Translations under genes and position numbers: made by a program
NCBI GenBank assembly: GCA_965279065.1
Contig: OZ257134.1
Location: forward strand, 3,844,001 to 3,908,000
Direction: 5' to 3'
DNA from: JAKAXS01 sp965279065
GTDB lineage: Bacteria > Pseudomonadota > Alphaproteobacteria > Rhizobiales > Hyphomicrobiaceae
Length of the DNA: 64,000 bases
Shown here: in pieces, positions 47,484 through 56,962 of the stretch
Layout of the letters: each line of letters starts with the position of its first letter
Position numbering within the stretch: the stretch's first letter is position 1
Notes under the pieces: generated by a model
What the model saw: the letters and a program-made list of their open reading frames with translations, nothing else
Database searches by the model: none
What the model was told of the DNA's origin: nothing

Positions 47484-47571
47484 ACGCACCACACAACAGG
47501 ACACTGCCAAGTCCGCTTATCCTGTCGCGGAGGACACGTCCAACATCATCCTCCGGAACCGGCGCTAACAG

Positions 47572-48210
47572 TCATGCCTGCGTCGCCGGCCAGAAGAACT
47601 CGCGCGGTGGATACGACAAGCCGCGGGCGCGAAACCGTTCCAGGCGCTGGCGCGCCCGGCCGGCCGGTAAGCTGGCGACGAACGCGTCGGCATCCTCCCC
47701 GACCCACGCCAGATTGGCGGCAATCGACGCATGCAGTCGTCCCGCGCGCCAGTGCGAGTCCACCGGACACGTGCTCCGGATCTGCGCGATCACCGGATCG
47801 CGGAACCGGGCGCCGCCCGGAAAGATCGCGGGAAACAGCAGTTCGAACGCATCAGCGCGCGAACAGAAGAGCGCAATCTGCGGCACCTCCGCCAGAGCAT
47901 CCTCCAGCACCGCACTGGCGAGCTGAGCGCGCCCGGTCTCCAGCGCCGCCCGCAGCGCCCACGCCAGCGGCGCCGATCGCCGGTAGGCGTCCTTGCCTAG
48001 CTCCGCGGCCTTTCGCGCGCCGTGAAACGCGCGCCCAACGGTCGCCTCTGACGTCGCAAAGCGCGCCACCCAGCCCAGACTTTGCGCGCGATACCACGGG
48101 TCGGCGATCTGCTCTGCCAGGCGCAGGGCTTCATCCGGCCGGGCGGGAGCCATCTCCGTCACAGCCGTGCGCTGCTGCGAGGCTGTATACTCGGTCGTGA
48201 TGCGCGACAT
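47572..48210 (-). CDS. Hypothetical helical-repeat protein
   Basis: The 212-residue protein, starting MSRITTEYTASQQ, consists of repeated amphipathic helices (ALRLAEQIADPWYRAQSLGWVARF, AFHGARKAAELGKDAYRRSAPLAWALRAALETG, ASAVLEDALAEVPQIALF) suggestive of a TPR- or HEAT-like solenoid. No catalytic motif, signal or membrane segment is visible. The ATG at 48240 would add ten residues. It diverges from the YyaL-type gene with a parS-like site between them. Confidence 0.6.
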   Translation of the reverse strand: MSRITTEYTASQQRTAVTEMAPARPDEALRLAEQIADPWYRAQSLGWVARFATSEATVGRAFHGARKAAELGKDAYRRSAPLAWALRAALETGRAQLASAVLEDALAEVPQIALFCSRADAFELLFPAIFPGGARFRDPVIAQIRSTCPVDSHWRAGRLHASIAANLAWVGEDADAFVASLPAGRARQRLERFRARGLSYPPREFFWPATQA

Positions 48211-48293
48211 CGCTTCGCTCGTCAGGAACAAGACACTCATCGGTTTGAGTATCCTGTTTGCGAAGATAGGTTCAAAGCCATCGTCCTCGGCAA

Positions 48294-48309
48294 TGATTCA
48301 CGTGAAATA
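48294..48309. other. parS-like site upstream of the YyaL-type gene
   Basis: TGATTCACGTGAAATA matches the 16-bp parS consensus in 14 positions with the TTCACGTGAA core intact. It lies 15 bp before the start codon at 48325, in a divergent intergenic gap. Confidence 0.6.
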
Positions 48310-48324
48310 AAGAAGTGTCCCATC

Positions 48325-50367
48325 ATGAGCGAAAATAGACTGGGTCAGGAAACGAGCCCGTATCTCCTCCAGCATCAGGACAACCCGGTGCACTGGTGGG
48401 CGTGGGGGCCCGAGGCTCTCACGCACGCAAGAAAGACAGGCAAGCCCATCCTCCTCTCCGTCGGCTACGCCGCCTGCCATTGGTGCCACGTCATGGCGCA
48501 CGAAAGCTTCGAGGACCAGGCCACGGCCGACGTCATGAACGAGCTCTTCGTCAACATCAAAGTCGATCGCGAGGAGCGTCCCGACATCGACGCGATCTAC
48601 ATGGGCGCGCTGCACAAGCTCGGCCAGCAGGGCGGTTGGCCGCTAACGATGTTCCTCGATTCAGATGCGCGCCCGTTCTGGGGCGGCACCTATTTCCCCA
48701 AGGAGAGCGGCTTCGGCCGCCCCGCCTTCAAGGACGTTCTACGCCGCGTTTCGACGATCCATCGCGACCAGCACGACGACGTCATCCATAACGCCGACAT
48801 CCTCGTCAACGCCCTCTCCCGCGAACAGGATGCCGGCAAGTCGATCGTCATCGACGACGCCCTGTTGAGCGATCTCACCGCCCGCATGGTCCGTGCCGTC
48901 GACGTCACGCACGGCGGCCTCAACGGCGCCCCGAAGTTTCCGCAATGGAGCTTCTTCTGGCTGCTTTGGCGCGGCGCCATCCGCTACGGCCATGACCGGT
49001 CGAAGGCGGCGGTCGTCAACACGCTGCGCAATATCTGCCAGGGCGGCATCTACGATCACGTCGGTGGCGGCTTCGCGCGCTACTCCGTCGACGAGCGCTG
49101 GCTCGTGCCACACTTCGAGAAGATGCTCTACGACAATGCGCTACTGCTCGACCTCCTCACCGAGGTCTGGCGCGAGACGCACGAGCCGCTGTTCGCCCAG
49201 CGCATCGACGAGACGGTCACCTGGCTGCTGCGCGAAATGATCGGCGAAGGCGGCGGCTTCGCATCCTCTCTCGACGCGGACAGTGAAGGGGAGGAAGGCA
49301 AGTTCTACGTCTGGTCCCTTGGGGAGGTTCGCAAGATCCTCGGCGAGGAGGATGCCAAGATCTTCGCCGCCGCCTACGACATCAGCGAGGCCGGAAACTT
49401 CGAAGGCCACAACATTCCTAACCGCCTCGACAACCAGGCGCTGGGCAACATCGAGGCCGAAGCCCATCTGCGCACGTTACGCGAAAAGCTGTTGGCCGCG
49501 CGCGCCGGCCGCATCCGGCCAGGTTTCGACGACAAAATCCTCGCCGACTGGAATGGCCTGATGATCGCCGCACTGTCGCGCGCTGCTGTCGTGTTCGATC
49601 GTCCTGATTGGCAGGAGGCTGCCAAGCGCGCCTTCCTGTTTATCGAGGAGGCTATGACGAAGGACGATCGCCTCCTCCACTCCTATCGCGCCGGCAAGGC
49701 CAAGGCGCCCGCCACGGCGGGCGACTATGCCAACATGATCTGGGCCGCGCTCCGTCTCTACGGATCGCTCGGAGAGGTCCGCTTCCTGGACGCGGCCGAG
49801 CGCTGGACCGTCGTCCTCGACAAGCACTATTGGATCGACGGTAAAGGCGGCTACGCCATGGCCGCCGACGACACGGAGGATGTCATCGTCCGCCTCGCAC
49901 CGGGCCAGGACGATGCGACGCCGAACGCCAACGCCATCATGCTGTCGAACCTCTCGGCTCTCGGCCTCCTCTCCGGCAAACCGGAGTACGCTGCCAGGGC
50001 CGTCGCGCTGACTGATGCCTTCGCGTCAGAGATCGCCGCCAACCCCATCGGGCACGCCGGCATGCTTGCGGGTGCGATGGATCACATCGCGCCGCAGCTG
50101 GTCGTCATCTATACAGCCGCCGCCCAGCCGCCCGGCAATCTCCCCGACGCGCTTCATCGTCTCTCGTTGCCCGGTGCGAGCGAACTCATCGTGCGATCGG
50201 CCCATATGCAGTCGCGAGCTCCGGCACTCGAAGGCAAGCAGCCAGCACCTGATACAGCCACCGCGTTCGCATGCCTCGGCACGAAATGTTCGCTTCCGAT
50301 CGGCGACGCGGCAACATTCGAGAAGCAACTGAAAACTCTCCGTCGAAACAGCGCAGATGCCACTTGA
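48325..50367 (+). CDS. Thioredoxin-domain protein of the YyaL/SSP411 (DUF255) family
   Basis: I start at the ATG at 48325 ([22 protein letters not shown]). The 680-residue protein has an N-terminal thioredoxin-like domain with [16 protein letters not shown] (Cys51, Cys54), [10 protein letters not shown] and a C-terminal alpha/alpha toroid related to N-acylglucosamine epimerases ([35 protein letters not shown]). Eukaryotic relatives are SPATA20/SSP411. The biochemical role is unknown. The frame is open upstream but that part is antisense to the helical-repeat gene. Confidence 0.9.
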   Translation: MSENRLGQETSPYLLQHQDNPVHWWAWGPEALTHARKTGKPILLSVGYAACHWCHVMAHESFEDQATADVMNELFVNIKVDREERPDIDAIYMGALHKLGQQGGWPLTMFLDSDARPFWGGTYFPKESGFGRPAFKDVLRRVSTIHRDQHDDVIHNADILVNALSREQDAGKSIVIDDALLSDLTARMVRAVDVTHGGLNGAPKFPQWSFFWLLWRGAIRYGHDRSKAAVVNTLRNICQGGIYDHVGGGFARYSVDERWLVPHFEKMLYDNALLLDLLTEVWRETHEPLFAQRIDETVTWLLREMIGEGGGFASSLDADSEGEEGKFYVWSLGEVRKILGEEDAKIFAAAYDISEAGNFEGHNIPNRLDNQALGNIEAEAHLRTLREKLLAARAGRIRPGFDDKILADWNGLMIAALSRAAVVFDRPDWQEAAKRAFLFIEEAMTKDDRLLHSYRAGKAKAPATAGDYANMIWAALRLYGSLGEVRFLDAAERWTVVLDKHYWIDGKGGYAMAADDTEDVIVRLAPGQDDATPNANAIMLSNLSALGLLSGKPEYAARAVALTDAFASEIAANPIGHAGMLAGAMDHIAPQLVVIYTAAAQPPGNLPDALHRLSLPGASELIVRSAHMQSRAPALEGKQPAPDTATAFACLGTKCSLPIGDAATFEKQLKTLRRNSADAT

Positions 50368-50486
50368 TGCAACTCAGCGAAGCACCCTAAGTCTAGTTGT
50401 AGCGGAATAATTTCGATCGGAGGCAATCCGGCGTCATCATCCCAGTTAGCGTCGAGTTGAGCACAATTGGCCCAGCGGAGCGAAGC

Positions 50487-51905
50487 ATGGCGATCGACAC
50501 GGTGACCCTACAACCCGATGCGTTTCTGACCAAAGAATCCGACACTCAGACCGACACACCGCCCCGCCGGACCGCGCGCTACTCCGTCGCCGAAATCAAC
50601 GCCCTGAAGGCGCGCGACAACTGGACCAACTGGCGCTTCCTCGCCATGAACTGGGCCGTCATCGTCGCCACCATCGGCCTGGCGATCTGGGGAGAAGCCG
50701 AACTCCGCGCCGCCGGCCACAGCGCGCTCTGGGTTATCCCCATCGCCGCCCTCACCATCACGATCATCGGCGCCTGCCAGCATCAGTTGGGCGGCGCCAT
50801 CCACGAAGGCACGCACTTCTACCTCTTCGCCAACCGCACCCTGAACGAGGTCGCGTCCGATTGGCTCGCCGCCTTCCCCATCTACACCTCGACGCATCAC
50901 TTCCGCCTGCATCACCTCTCGCACCACCAGTTCGTCAACGATCCGCAGAACGATCCGAACTTCGCGCAGGCCGAACAGTCGGGCCATTGGCTCGACTTCC
51001 CGCTAACGCATGTGGAGATGGTACGCGGCCTGCTGCGGCTGCTGTGGATTCCCAACCTTGTCAGCTACACCGTCGCGCGCGCCCGCTACAGCGCCCTGGG
51101 TCTGGGTGAAAACCCCTATGGCGATCCCAAGCGTCCCGGTCACTGGCTGACCGCCGCGATCGGCATCCTGTTCGCCGCCATCGTACCCGCAATTCTGCTG
51201 GCGCAGTTGTTGCTCGGCGTCGGCGCCGCCATCACGCTCGGAACCATCGGCACGCTCTATGCTGCGGCGATGGCCTTCTACCTGCTGATCCCCGACGACT
51301 GGTATCAGGGCAGCCGCGTCGAACCGGTGTTCTCCTACCGCGTCCTCTTCACGACGCGCCTCACCTTCATGGCGATCCTCTATACGGCGCTGACCGCCAT
51401 CGACCTCACCGGCACCAACAAGGCCTGGGGCTATTTCGCGCTCTACTGGATCGTGCCGCTGTTCACGACCTTCCCCGTGTTCATGATCCTCCGCGAGTGG
51501 CTGCAGCACGGCAACGCCGATCGCGGCAAGATGACGAACTCGCGTGTGTTCATGACCGGCCCGCTGTTCAATTTTGCCGTAATGCCCTGGGGCATGAACT
51601 ACCACCTGCCGCATCACCTGATGTCGTCAGTTCCCCACTACAACCTGAAGAAGCTCCACGAACTCCTCCTGCGCGACCCCGAGTACGCCGAGAAGGGCGT
51701 CGTGGTCGAAGGCCTCTACGGTCCCTCTGATCCCGCCACTGGTCGGCCCACGGCGCTTGGCATCCTGCACGTCGACCACGCCCCCAAAATCTGGCACGCC
51801 GCCCACGTCGACGACGACGTCCTGGCGGACGCGGACGTCTCGGATCCGGCTGAATTGGCTCGACTTTCGAGAGTGTCTAGAGAAGCGAAACAGCCCACGT
51901 CTTAA
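50487..51905 (+). CDS. Membrane fatty acid desaturase family protein
   Basis: The 472-residue membrane protein has three histidine boxes: HEGTH (about 106), HHLSHH (about 139-145) and NYHLPHH (about 371), the di-iron ligands of the desaturase/hydroxylase superfamily. At least four hydrophobic helices flank them. The ATG at 50487 follows GGAG; a TTG at 50457 is an alternative. The substrate (fatty acyl, carotenoid or sterol-like lipid) is not evident. A second di-iron membrane enzyme of another family follows at 52167. Confidence 0.87.
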   Translation: MAIDTVTLQPDAFLTKESDTQTDTPPRRTARYSVAEINALKARDNWTNWRFLAMNWAVIVATIGLAIWGEAELRAAGHSALWVIPIAALTITIIGACQHQLGGAIHEGTHFYLFANRTLNEVASDWLAAFPIYTSTHHFRLHHLSHHQFVNDPQNDPNFAQAEQSGHWLDFPLTHVEMVRGLLRLLWIPNLVSYTVARARYSALGLGENPYGDPKRPGHWLTAAIGILFAAIVPAILLAQLLLGVGAAITLGTIGTLYAAAMAFYLLIPDDWYQGSRVEPVFSYRVLFTTRLTFMAILYTALTAIDLTGTNKAWGYFALYWIVPLFTTFPVFMILREWLQHGNADRGKMTNSRVFMTGPLFNFAVMPWGMNYHLPHHLMSSVPHYNLKKLHELLLRDPEYAEKGVVVEGLYGPSDPATGRPTALGILHVDHAPKIWHAAHVDDDVLADADVSDPAELARLSRVSREAKQPTS

Positions 51906-52166
51906 GCTTTGCTTATCGCGATAATCAGTAAACCTTCATTGCAACTGATCGTCGCAGACGTCTGGTTTTCCTGCTGATTTCGGGGTATGACGCCCGGTAG
52001 CGATCGCCGCTGTCGCGGCGTTCGCCGTTCCGCATCACCTGACATTTTGTCTCGTGCGGAACAGACCGATGGGCGGCTCCGTTTTATCATCCCCAGTTCG
52101 GAGGTGTCCCCACTACGCGCCCGCTTGATTTGCCACCGGCAGGGTGCCCACGACTTGGAGTGAGTC

Positions 52167-53084
52167 ATGAGTTTGGTCCGCGTCTTCGCCCGCTACGGCT
52201 ACGTGCCCGTCATGCTGCTCGGCCTCAACGGCCTGGCCATCTACCTCGTCGCGCACGGTCACTCGTTATGGTGGACCGCACCGATCGGCCTGTTCGCGTT
52301 CGCTCTCGCCTTCGCGATGGAGCATGTGCTGCCCTACGAAGAGGAGTGGAACGCCAGCCATGGCGATGTCGCCAAGGACGTGACCCACGGCCTCGTCTAC
52401 GAGTTCAACAATCTGACTGCCATGGCCGTCCTCCCCATCATCACGATGTTTCGTCCCTGGGAAGGCATCTGGCCGACGCATTGGCCGCTCGTCTTGCAAG
52501 TCCTGACCGCGATCATCGTCGCCGACTTCTGCATGAGCATGATGCACTACTGGAGCCACCGCATCGGCTGGATGTGGCGCCTCCACGCCGTGCATCATGG
52601 CGTGCATCGCCTTTACGGCTTCAATGGCCTGGTTCGCCACCCGCTGCATCAGTCGCTCGACTTGACGGTCGGCACGCTGCCGCTGCTGATTGCCGGCATG
52701 ACGCAGGAAGTCGCGGTTTTGCTCGCGCTGTCGATCTCGATCCAGCTCGTCGTACAACACTCCAACGTTGACTACGTGCTTGGTCCCTTCAAGCAGTGGC
52801 TGGCCATAGGCCCCGTGCATCGCTTGCACCACGTGACGTGGGCGGGAGAAGGCGACGTGAACTTTGGCCTGTTCTTCAACGTGTGGGACAAGCTGCTAGG
52901 GTCCTTCCGGCTGGATAGCCCGCAGCCGCCGGTTGCAGGCGATATCGGCATCCAAGACCGTCCGCACTTCCCTCAGAAGTACGCCGACCAGCTCATGTTG
53001 CCCTTCGAAGCCGACCACGGCGCCAAGCGCGACAAGCCCTCGCGCGACGAGCGCGACTACGGCAACCTCTCGCCGGCGGAGTAA
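52167..53084 (+). CDS. Sterol desaturase / fatty acid hydroxylase family protein
   Basis: The 305-residue protein has the fatty-acid-hydroxylase superfamily histidine motifs MMHYWSHRIGW (about 128), LHAVHHGVHRLYGFNG (about 142) and GPVHRLHHVTWAG (about 218), with membrane helices before and between. The family hydroxylates or desaturates membrane lipids such as ornithine lipids, hopanoids or sterols. The 260-bp gap upstream (51906-52166) shows only a likely promoter region and nothing I recognise. It ends before a terminator. Confidence 0.85.
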   Translation: MSLVRVFARYGYVPVMLLGLNGLAIYLVAHGHSLWWTAPIGLFAFALAFAMEHVLPYEEEWNASHGDVAKDVTHGLVYEFNNLTAMAVLPIITMFRPWEGIWPTHWPLVLQVLTAIIVADFCMSMMHYWSHRIGWMWRLHAVHHGVHRLYGFNGLVRHPLHQSLDLTVGTLPLLIAGMTQEVAVLLALSISIQLVVQHSNVDYVLGPFKQWLAIGPVHRLHHVTWAGEGDVNFGLFFNVWDKLLGSFRLDSPQPPVAGDIGIQDRPHFPQKYADQLMLPFEADHGAKRDKPSRDERDYGNLSPAE

Positions 53085-53111
53085 TCTCGGCGTCACGGTC
53101 TCGAGCACTGT

Positions 53112-53136
53112 AAAGGCCGACTATGTCGGCCTTTTT
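53112..53136 (+). terminator. Rho-independent terminator after the sterol desaturase-family gene
   Basis: AAAGGCCGAC and GTCGGCCTTT pair around a three-base loop, with TTTTT at the 3' end. It separates two convergent genes. Confidence 0.85.
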
Positions 53137-53145
53137 CATGAGCCG

Positions 53146-53496
53146 CTACTCCGCGTGCTCGATGCAAAACTCGGCAAGCGTTAGCCCCAACGTCTTCGCG
53201 TGATCGGCAATCGCTATTCCGCGCGTGCCCCACCGCCCTTGCCTGCCGGCTTCTTCGAGCTTTGCCGCCAACTCCGTCGCACTCGAAGCCGGGAGACTCT
53301 TGCGAACAGTCGAATAGCGCGCGATGGCGTGGTCAGCCACGTCGGCCGCGATCGCGCCCTGCGCTTTGCAATAGGTGAGCAGCCCGATGCGGTTACTCAT
53401 CATCAGGTAGACGCTGTCTTCGGCCATCGCCAAACCACCACCAGCTGCGAGCAAGAGGCCGACGAAAACGCCTCGCGCCTTCCCAATCATCATCAT
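53146..53496 (-). CDS. Small secreted hypothetical protein
   Basis: Starting at the ATG at 53496, behind GAGGG, the 116-residue product has a signal peptide (MMMIGKARGVFVGLLLAAGGGLAMA) and a mature helical domain of about 90 residues with two cysteines (YCKAQG, EFCIEH) that could form a disulfide. No family is recognised. The open frame continues upstream without a ribosome-binding site. Confidence 0.65.
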   Translation of the reverse strand: MMMIGKARGVFVGLLLAAGGGLAMAEDSVYLMMSNRIGLLTYCKAQGAIAADVADHAIARYSTVRKSLPASSATELAAKLEEAGRQGRWGTRGIAIADHAKTLGLTLAEFCIEHAE

Positions 53497-53661
53497 CGAA
53501 ACCCTCACATGCGGCACTCGACCAGGCGCGCAAGCGCACCGCCCCGCCGGATCAGCAGCACACAGCTGGCGGATAACTGGCGCCCATTTATGACTGTCTC
53601 GATGTGTCGGCATTCCGCGGCCCGGAACGTCTTTCATTTCAGATCTCGCAGGAGCCCACCC

Positions 53662-54000
53662 ATGAAGTACCTGATGTTCGTCTGCTCGGACACCGAACCT
53701 GACCCCACCCCCGAAGCACCCGGCGAAATCAAAAATTGGTTCGACGACGTCAACGGCCGCGGCAATTGGCTGGACGGCGACCGGCTGCGTCCACGTCAGG
53801 AGGCCAAGACAATTCGCGTTCGCTCAGGCAAGGTGTTGGTCACGGACGGGCCGTTCACCGAGTCCAAGGAAGCCATCGTCGGTTTCGACATCCTGGAGTG
53901 CGCCAGCCTCAAGGAGGCGATCGAGATCGCCGCGAAGCATCCCATGGCCCGCGCCGGGCGGATCGAAGTCCGCGCCTTCTGGCCACACGAGGGATCATGA
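53662..54000 (+). CDS. YCII-related (DGPF) domain protein
   Basis: The 112-residue protein begins MKYLMFVCSDTE and has VTDGPFTESKEAIVGFDILECASLKEAIEIAAKHP, the DGPFTE[ST]KE motif of YCII/DGPF proteins, a ferredoxin-like fold. Relatives are often fused to or encoded near ECF sigma factors; none is seen here. Its stop overlaps the start of the cupin gene (ATGA), so the two act together. AGGAG precedes the ATG. Confidence 0.85.
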   Translation: MKYLMFVCSDTEPDPTPEAPGEIKNWFDDVNGRGNWLDGDRLRPRQEAKTIRVRSGKVLVTDGPFTESKEAIVGFDILECASLKEAIEIAAKHPMARAGRIEVRAFWPHEGS

Positions 54001-54344
54001 CCGAAGCCAACTTTCTGAACGTCGACATCGCCGGCATTGAGCCCGAGCACGACGCGCCCCCAGCCGATAGGCTGATCTCCGGCGATCCCAAGTTCACCAC
54101 CTGGAACCTGGAAGAGCGCGACGGCATCTACGCCGGCATCTGGCAGTCCACGCCCGGAAAATGGCGCATCGCCTACGAGGAGTGGGAGTTCGTGCATCTA
54201 CTGTCGGGCCGCTCAATCATCACCGAGGACGGCGGCAACGCCTATACGTTGAACGCCGGCGACAGCTTCGTCATCCGCCCCGGCTTCAAGGGAACCTGGG
54301 AAGTGCTGGAGACCATCCGCAAACAGTACGTGATCAAGGTCTAG
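53997..54344 (+). CDS. Cupin-domain protein (DUF861-like)
   Basis: The 115-residue protein is one cupin barrel: WNLEERDGIYAGIWQSTPGKWRI, EWEFVHLLSGRSIITEDGG and AGDSFVIRPGFKGTWEVLETIRKQYVI. The EW.F.H.L.G motif and KGTW resemble the cupin_3/EutQ group. It would bind a metal or small polar ligand. It is translationally coupled to the YCII gene and followed by a bidirectional terminator. Confidence 0.83.
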   Translation: MTEANFLNVDIAGIEPEHDAPPADRLISGDPKFTTWNLEERDGIYAGIWQSTPGKWRIAYEEWEFVHLLSGRSIITEDGGNAYTLNAGDSFVIRPGFKGTWEVLETIRKQYVIKV

Positions 54345-54351
54345 CCCAACA

Positions 54352-54379
54352 AAAAAGGCCGCATCGCTGCGGCCTTTTT
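54352..54379. terminator. Bidirectional rho-independent terminator between cupin and rho genes
   Basis: GGCCGCA and TGCGGCC pair around a four-base loop. The stem is preceded by AAAAA and followed by TTTTT, so it can end transcripts from both convergent genes. Confidence 0.88.
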
Positions 54380-54400
54380 CATCGATATCGATCGCAACTA

Positions 54401-55666
54401 TCAGGTATTCATCGACGAGAAGAATTCGCCGTTGGTCTTGGTCGAGCGCAGCTTGTCGATGAGGAACTCTATGCCGTCCATCGTACCCATCGGGTTGAGG
54501 ATACGGCGCAGCACGTAAACCTTCTTGAGCTGGTCGCGCGGCACCAGCAGGTCTTCCTTGCGGGTGCCGGAGCGCGACACGTCGATCGCCGGGAACACGC
54601 GCTTGTCGGAGACCTTCCGGTCCAGGATGATTTCCGAGTTACCCGTGCCCTTGAATTCTTCGAAGATCACTTCGTCCATGCGCGAGCCGGTGTCGATCAG
54701 CGCCGTGGCGATGATGGTCAGCGAACCGCCCTCTTCGATGTTGCGCGCCGCGCCGAAGAAGCGCTTCGGCCGCTGCAGCGCGTTGGAGTCGACGCCGCCC
54801 GTCAGCACCTTGCCGGATGACGGCACGACGGTGTTGTAGGCTCGGCCGAGGCGCGTGATCGAGTCGAGCAGGATCACCACGTCACGCTTGTGCTCGACGA
54901 GGCGCTTGGCCTTCTCGATCACCATTTCGGAAACTTGCACGTGGCGCGACGGCGGCTCGTCGAAGGTCGAGGCGATCACCTCGCCTTTCACCGAGCGCTG
55001 CATGTCGGTCACTTCTTCCGGCCGCTCGTCGATCAGCAGCACGATGAGATAGCACTCGGGATGGTTGGCCGTGATCGAGTGGGCGATGTTCTGCAGCAGA
55101 ACCGTCTTGCCGGTGCGCGGCGGCGCCACGATCAGTCCGCGCTGGCCCTTGCCGAGCGGCGAGACGATGTCGATGACGCGCGGCGAGAGATCCTTGATGG
55201 TCGGATCTTCGATTTCCATCTTCAGCCACTGCGTCGGATAGAGCGGCGTCAAGTTGTCGAAGTGGATCTTGTGCTTGGCAGCCTCGGGCTCCTCGAAGTT
55301 GATGAGGTTGACCTTTAAGAGGGCGAAATAGCGTTCGCCGTCCTTGGGGCTGCGGATCTGGCCCTCGACCGTGTCGCCGGTGCGCAAGGCAAAGCGACGG
55401 ATCTGGGAGGGCGAAATGTAGATGTCGTCGGGGCCCGGCAGATAGTTGGCGTCGGGCGAGCGCAGGAAGCCGAAGCCGTCCTGCAGCACTTCGACGACGC
55501 CGACGCCGGTAATGTCGATTTCTTTCTCAGCGAGCTTCTTCAGCGTCGCGAACATGAGCTCCTGCTTGCGCAGCGTGCTGGCGTTCTCGACGCCAGTCTC
55601 TTCTGCGAAGGACAAAAGCTCTGTCGGGGACTTCTCCTTGAGGTCCTCGAGCTTCATTTGTGTCAT
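54401..55666 (-). CDS. rho: Transcription termination factor Rho
   Basis: The 421-residue hexameric helicase starts at the ATG at 55666 ([23 protein letters not shown]), behind GGAG. It has a cold-shock RNA-binding domain ([23 protein letters not shown]), Walker [16 protein letters not shown] (about 180), and the Q- and R-loop regions ([32 protein letters not shown]). The 270-bp leader (55667-55939) may mediate autoregulation; nothing specific could be read in it. Confidence 0.97.
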   Translation of the reverse strand: MTQMKLEDLKEKSPTELLSFAEETGVENASTLRKQELMFATLKKLAEKEIDITGVGVVEVLQDGFGFLRSPDANYLPGPDDIYISPSQIRRFALRTGDTVEGQIRSPKDGERYFALLKVNLINFEEPEAAKHKIHFDNLTPLYPTQWLKMEIEDPTIKDLSPRVIDIVSPLGKGQRGLIVAPPRTGKTVLLQNIAHSITANHPECYLIVLLIDERPEEVTDMQRSVKGEVIASTFDEPPSRHVQVSEMVIEKAKRLVEHKRDVVILLDSITRLGRAYNTVVPSSGKVLTGGVDSNALQRPKRFFGAARNIEEGGSLTIIATALIDTGSRMDEVIFEEFKGTGNSEIILDRKVSDKRVFPAIDVSRSGTRKEDLLVPRDQLKKVYVLRRILNPMGTMDGIEFLIDKLRSTKTNGEFFSSMNT

Positions 55667-55939
55667 GAAAAACGGCTCCAGATGGCCTTGCAACGCTAAA
55701 GGGTTGGTTGTGGTTGCGTTGCGTCGTGTGCGGTTGGAATTCTGAGCGGGGGAGTGCGTTGGTTTTGTCGGAGTGCTTGGCGATCTGCCAAACCCTGAGG
55801 CTGGGACGCCGCTTGCGCGCATCGGACAGCCAAACTCGCAAACCGGGGAGGCCACGAGTTGTGGGAATAACCAGCTTATAGCAGAAGAAGTTTCAGCCGG
55901 AAAGCCGAATTCACGCAAGAACTCAACCTGAACCGTATG

Positions 55940-56527
55940 TTAGCTGGCCCGGTGTGCTTTTCGCGCTAGCCAGCCGACGACCTCCGCGGCGTTCCGGTCC
56001 GGCGGGAAAACGGGATAGAACACGTGCGCGATGACACCGTCTCGGATCACCAGCGTGAACCGCTTCAGCAACGTCAGACCCTGCACCTCGAACGTCGGAA
56101 ACGTCATTGCGCGGGTCAAAGCCAGATCCGCGTCAGATAGGAGTTCAAACGGCAGATGCAACCGTTCTGCCGCTTCGCGCTGATAGGCCGTGTCTTGAGT
56201 CGACAGACCAAACACATTGGCCACGCCGTAGGACTGCAACTCTCCAAAATGATCTCTGAAGCTGCAGGATTGCGGCGAACATCCTCGCGCGCCTGGGATC
56301 AAGTCCCAACCGTCGGCGTTGGGCACGCCTGGCCGTCCCGTGCGCGGATAGGCATAAACGACGGTGATGCCCGGCAAGACTGCCAGGTCGACGTGCCGGC
56401 CTCGCGTGGTCTCAAGAGCCACTGACGCAATCGACGCTCCCGCGAGGTGAGCAGCGCCTCCGTCATCGATTGGCGCAGGGATGGCGGACCAGTCAGGCGT
56501 TCCGGTCGAACTTTGATCGTCGGCCAT
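55940..56527 (-). CDS. Peroxiredoxin (AhpC/TSA fold)
   Basis: The 195-residue protein has the thioredoxin-like VVYAYPRTGRPG followed by an insertion and then GARGCSPQSCSFRDHFGEL, with the peroxidatic Cys in SCSFRD or in RGC and a catalytic Arg later (LLKRFTLVI). It resembles a distinct group of bacterial peroxiredoxins with this displaced two-cysteine motif. It likely reduces peroxides with a thiol donor. It sits between rho and hemJ. Confidence 0.83.
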   Translation of the reverse strand: MADDQSSTGTPDWSAIPAPIDDGGAAHLAGASIASVALETTRGRHVDLAVLPGITVVYAYPRTGRPGVPNADGWDLIPGARGCSPQSCSFRDHFGELQSYGVANVFGLSTQDTAYQREAAERLHLPFELLSDADLALTRAMTFPTFEVQGLTLLKRFTLVIRDGVIAHVFYPVFPPDRNAAEVVGWLARKAHRAS

Positions 56528-56536
56528 ACCAACCCA

Positions 56537-56956
56537 TCAGAATGGTTTGACGATCACGAGGAGCACTATTGCCGCCATCAGCAGCGTCGGCACCTCGTTC
56601 ACGATCCGGTAAAAGCGCCCGTCCCGCGTGTTGGCGTCGGCCGCAAAGCGCTTCACGCACCCCCCGAAGAACTCATGCATGCCGGTCATGCCCACCACCA
56701 GCGCCAGCTTGCTCAGAAACCAGGCGTCGAACCAATAGTTGCCGAGGTACGCCAGCCCCAGACCCGTCAACCACACGGTGCCGATCGCCGGCTGCATGAT
56801 GATGCGATAGAGCCGCTGTTCCATGACCTTGAACGTCTCGGACATCTCCGAGCCGGGCTTGGCGTCCACGTGATAGACGAACAGCCGCGGCAGGTAGAAC
56901 ATCCCCGCCATCCAGGCAATCACGGCCATGACGTGGAACGCCTTGAGCCACAGCAT
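56537..56956 (-). CDS. hemJ: Protoporphyrinogen IX oxidase HemJ
   Basis: The 139-residue protein has four membrane helices and conserved residues of HemJ: WLKAFHVMAVIAWMAGMFYLPRLFVYHV (including the haem-ligand His8 region), MEQRLYRIIMQPA and KRFAADANTRDGRFYRIVNEVPT. It oxidises protoporphyrinogen IX in haem synthesis. It is encoded next to hemE, as in other alphaproteobacteria. Confidence 0.94.
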   Translation of the reverse strand: MLWLKAFHVMAVIAWMAGMFYLPRLFVYHVDAKPGSEMSETFKVMEQRLYRIIMQPAIGTVWLTGLGLAYLGNYWFDAWFLSKLALVVGMTGMHEFFGGCVKRFAADANTRDGRFYRIVNEVPTLLMAAIVLLVIVKPF

Positions 56957-56962
56957 GCGCGC

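Noticed and set aside
51902..52168. Insertion-sequence remnant or small leftward gene in the gap before the sterol desaturase-family gene
   Set aside because: A GGTGTCCCCAC-like stretch and an open frame are present, but there are no inverted ends, target duplications or transposase motifs I can recognise.
55940..56527. Peroxiredoxin with missing catalytic motif
   Set aside because: The displaced GARGCSPQSCSFRD motif fits a recalled bacterial peroxiredoxin group, so it is not clearly defective or novel.
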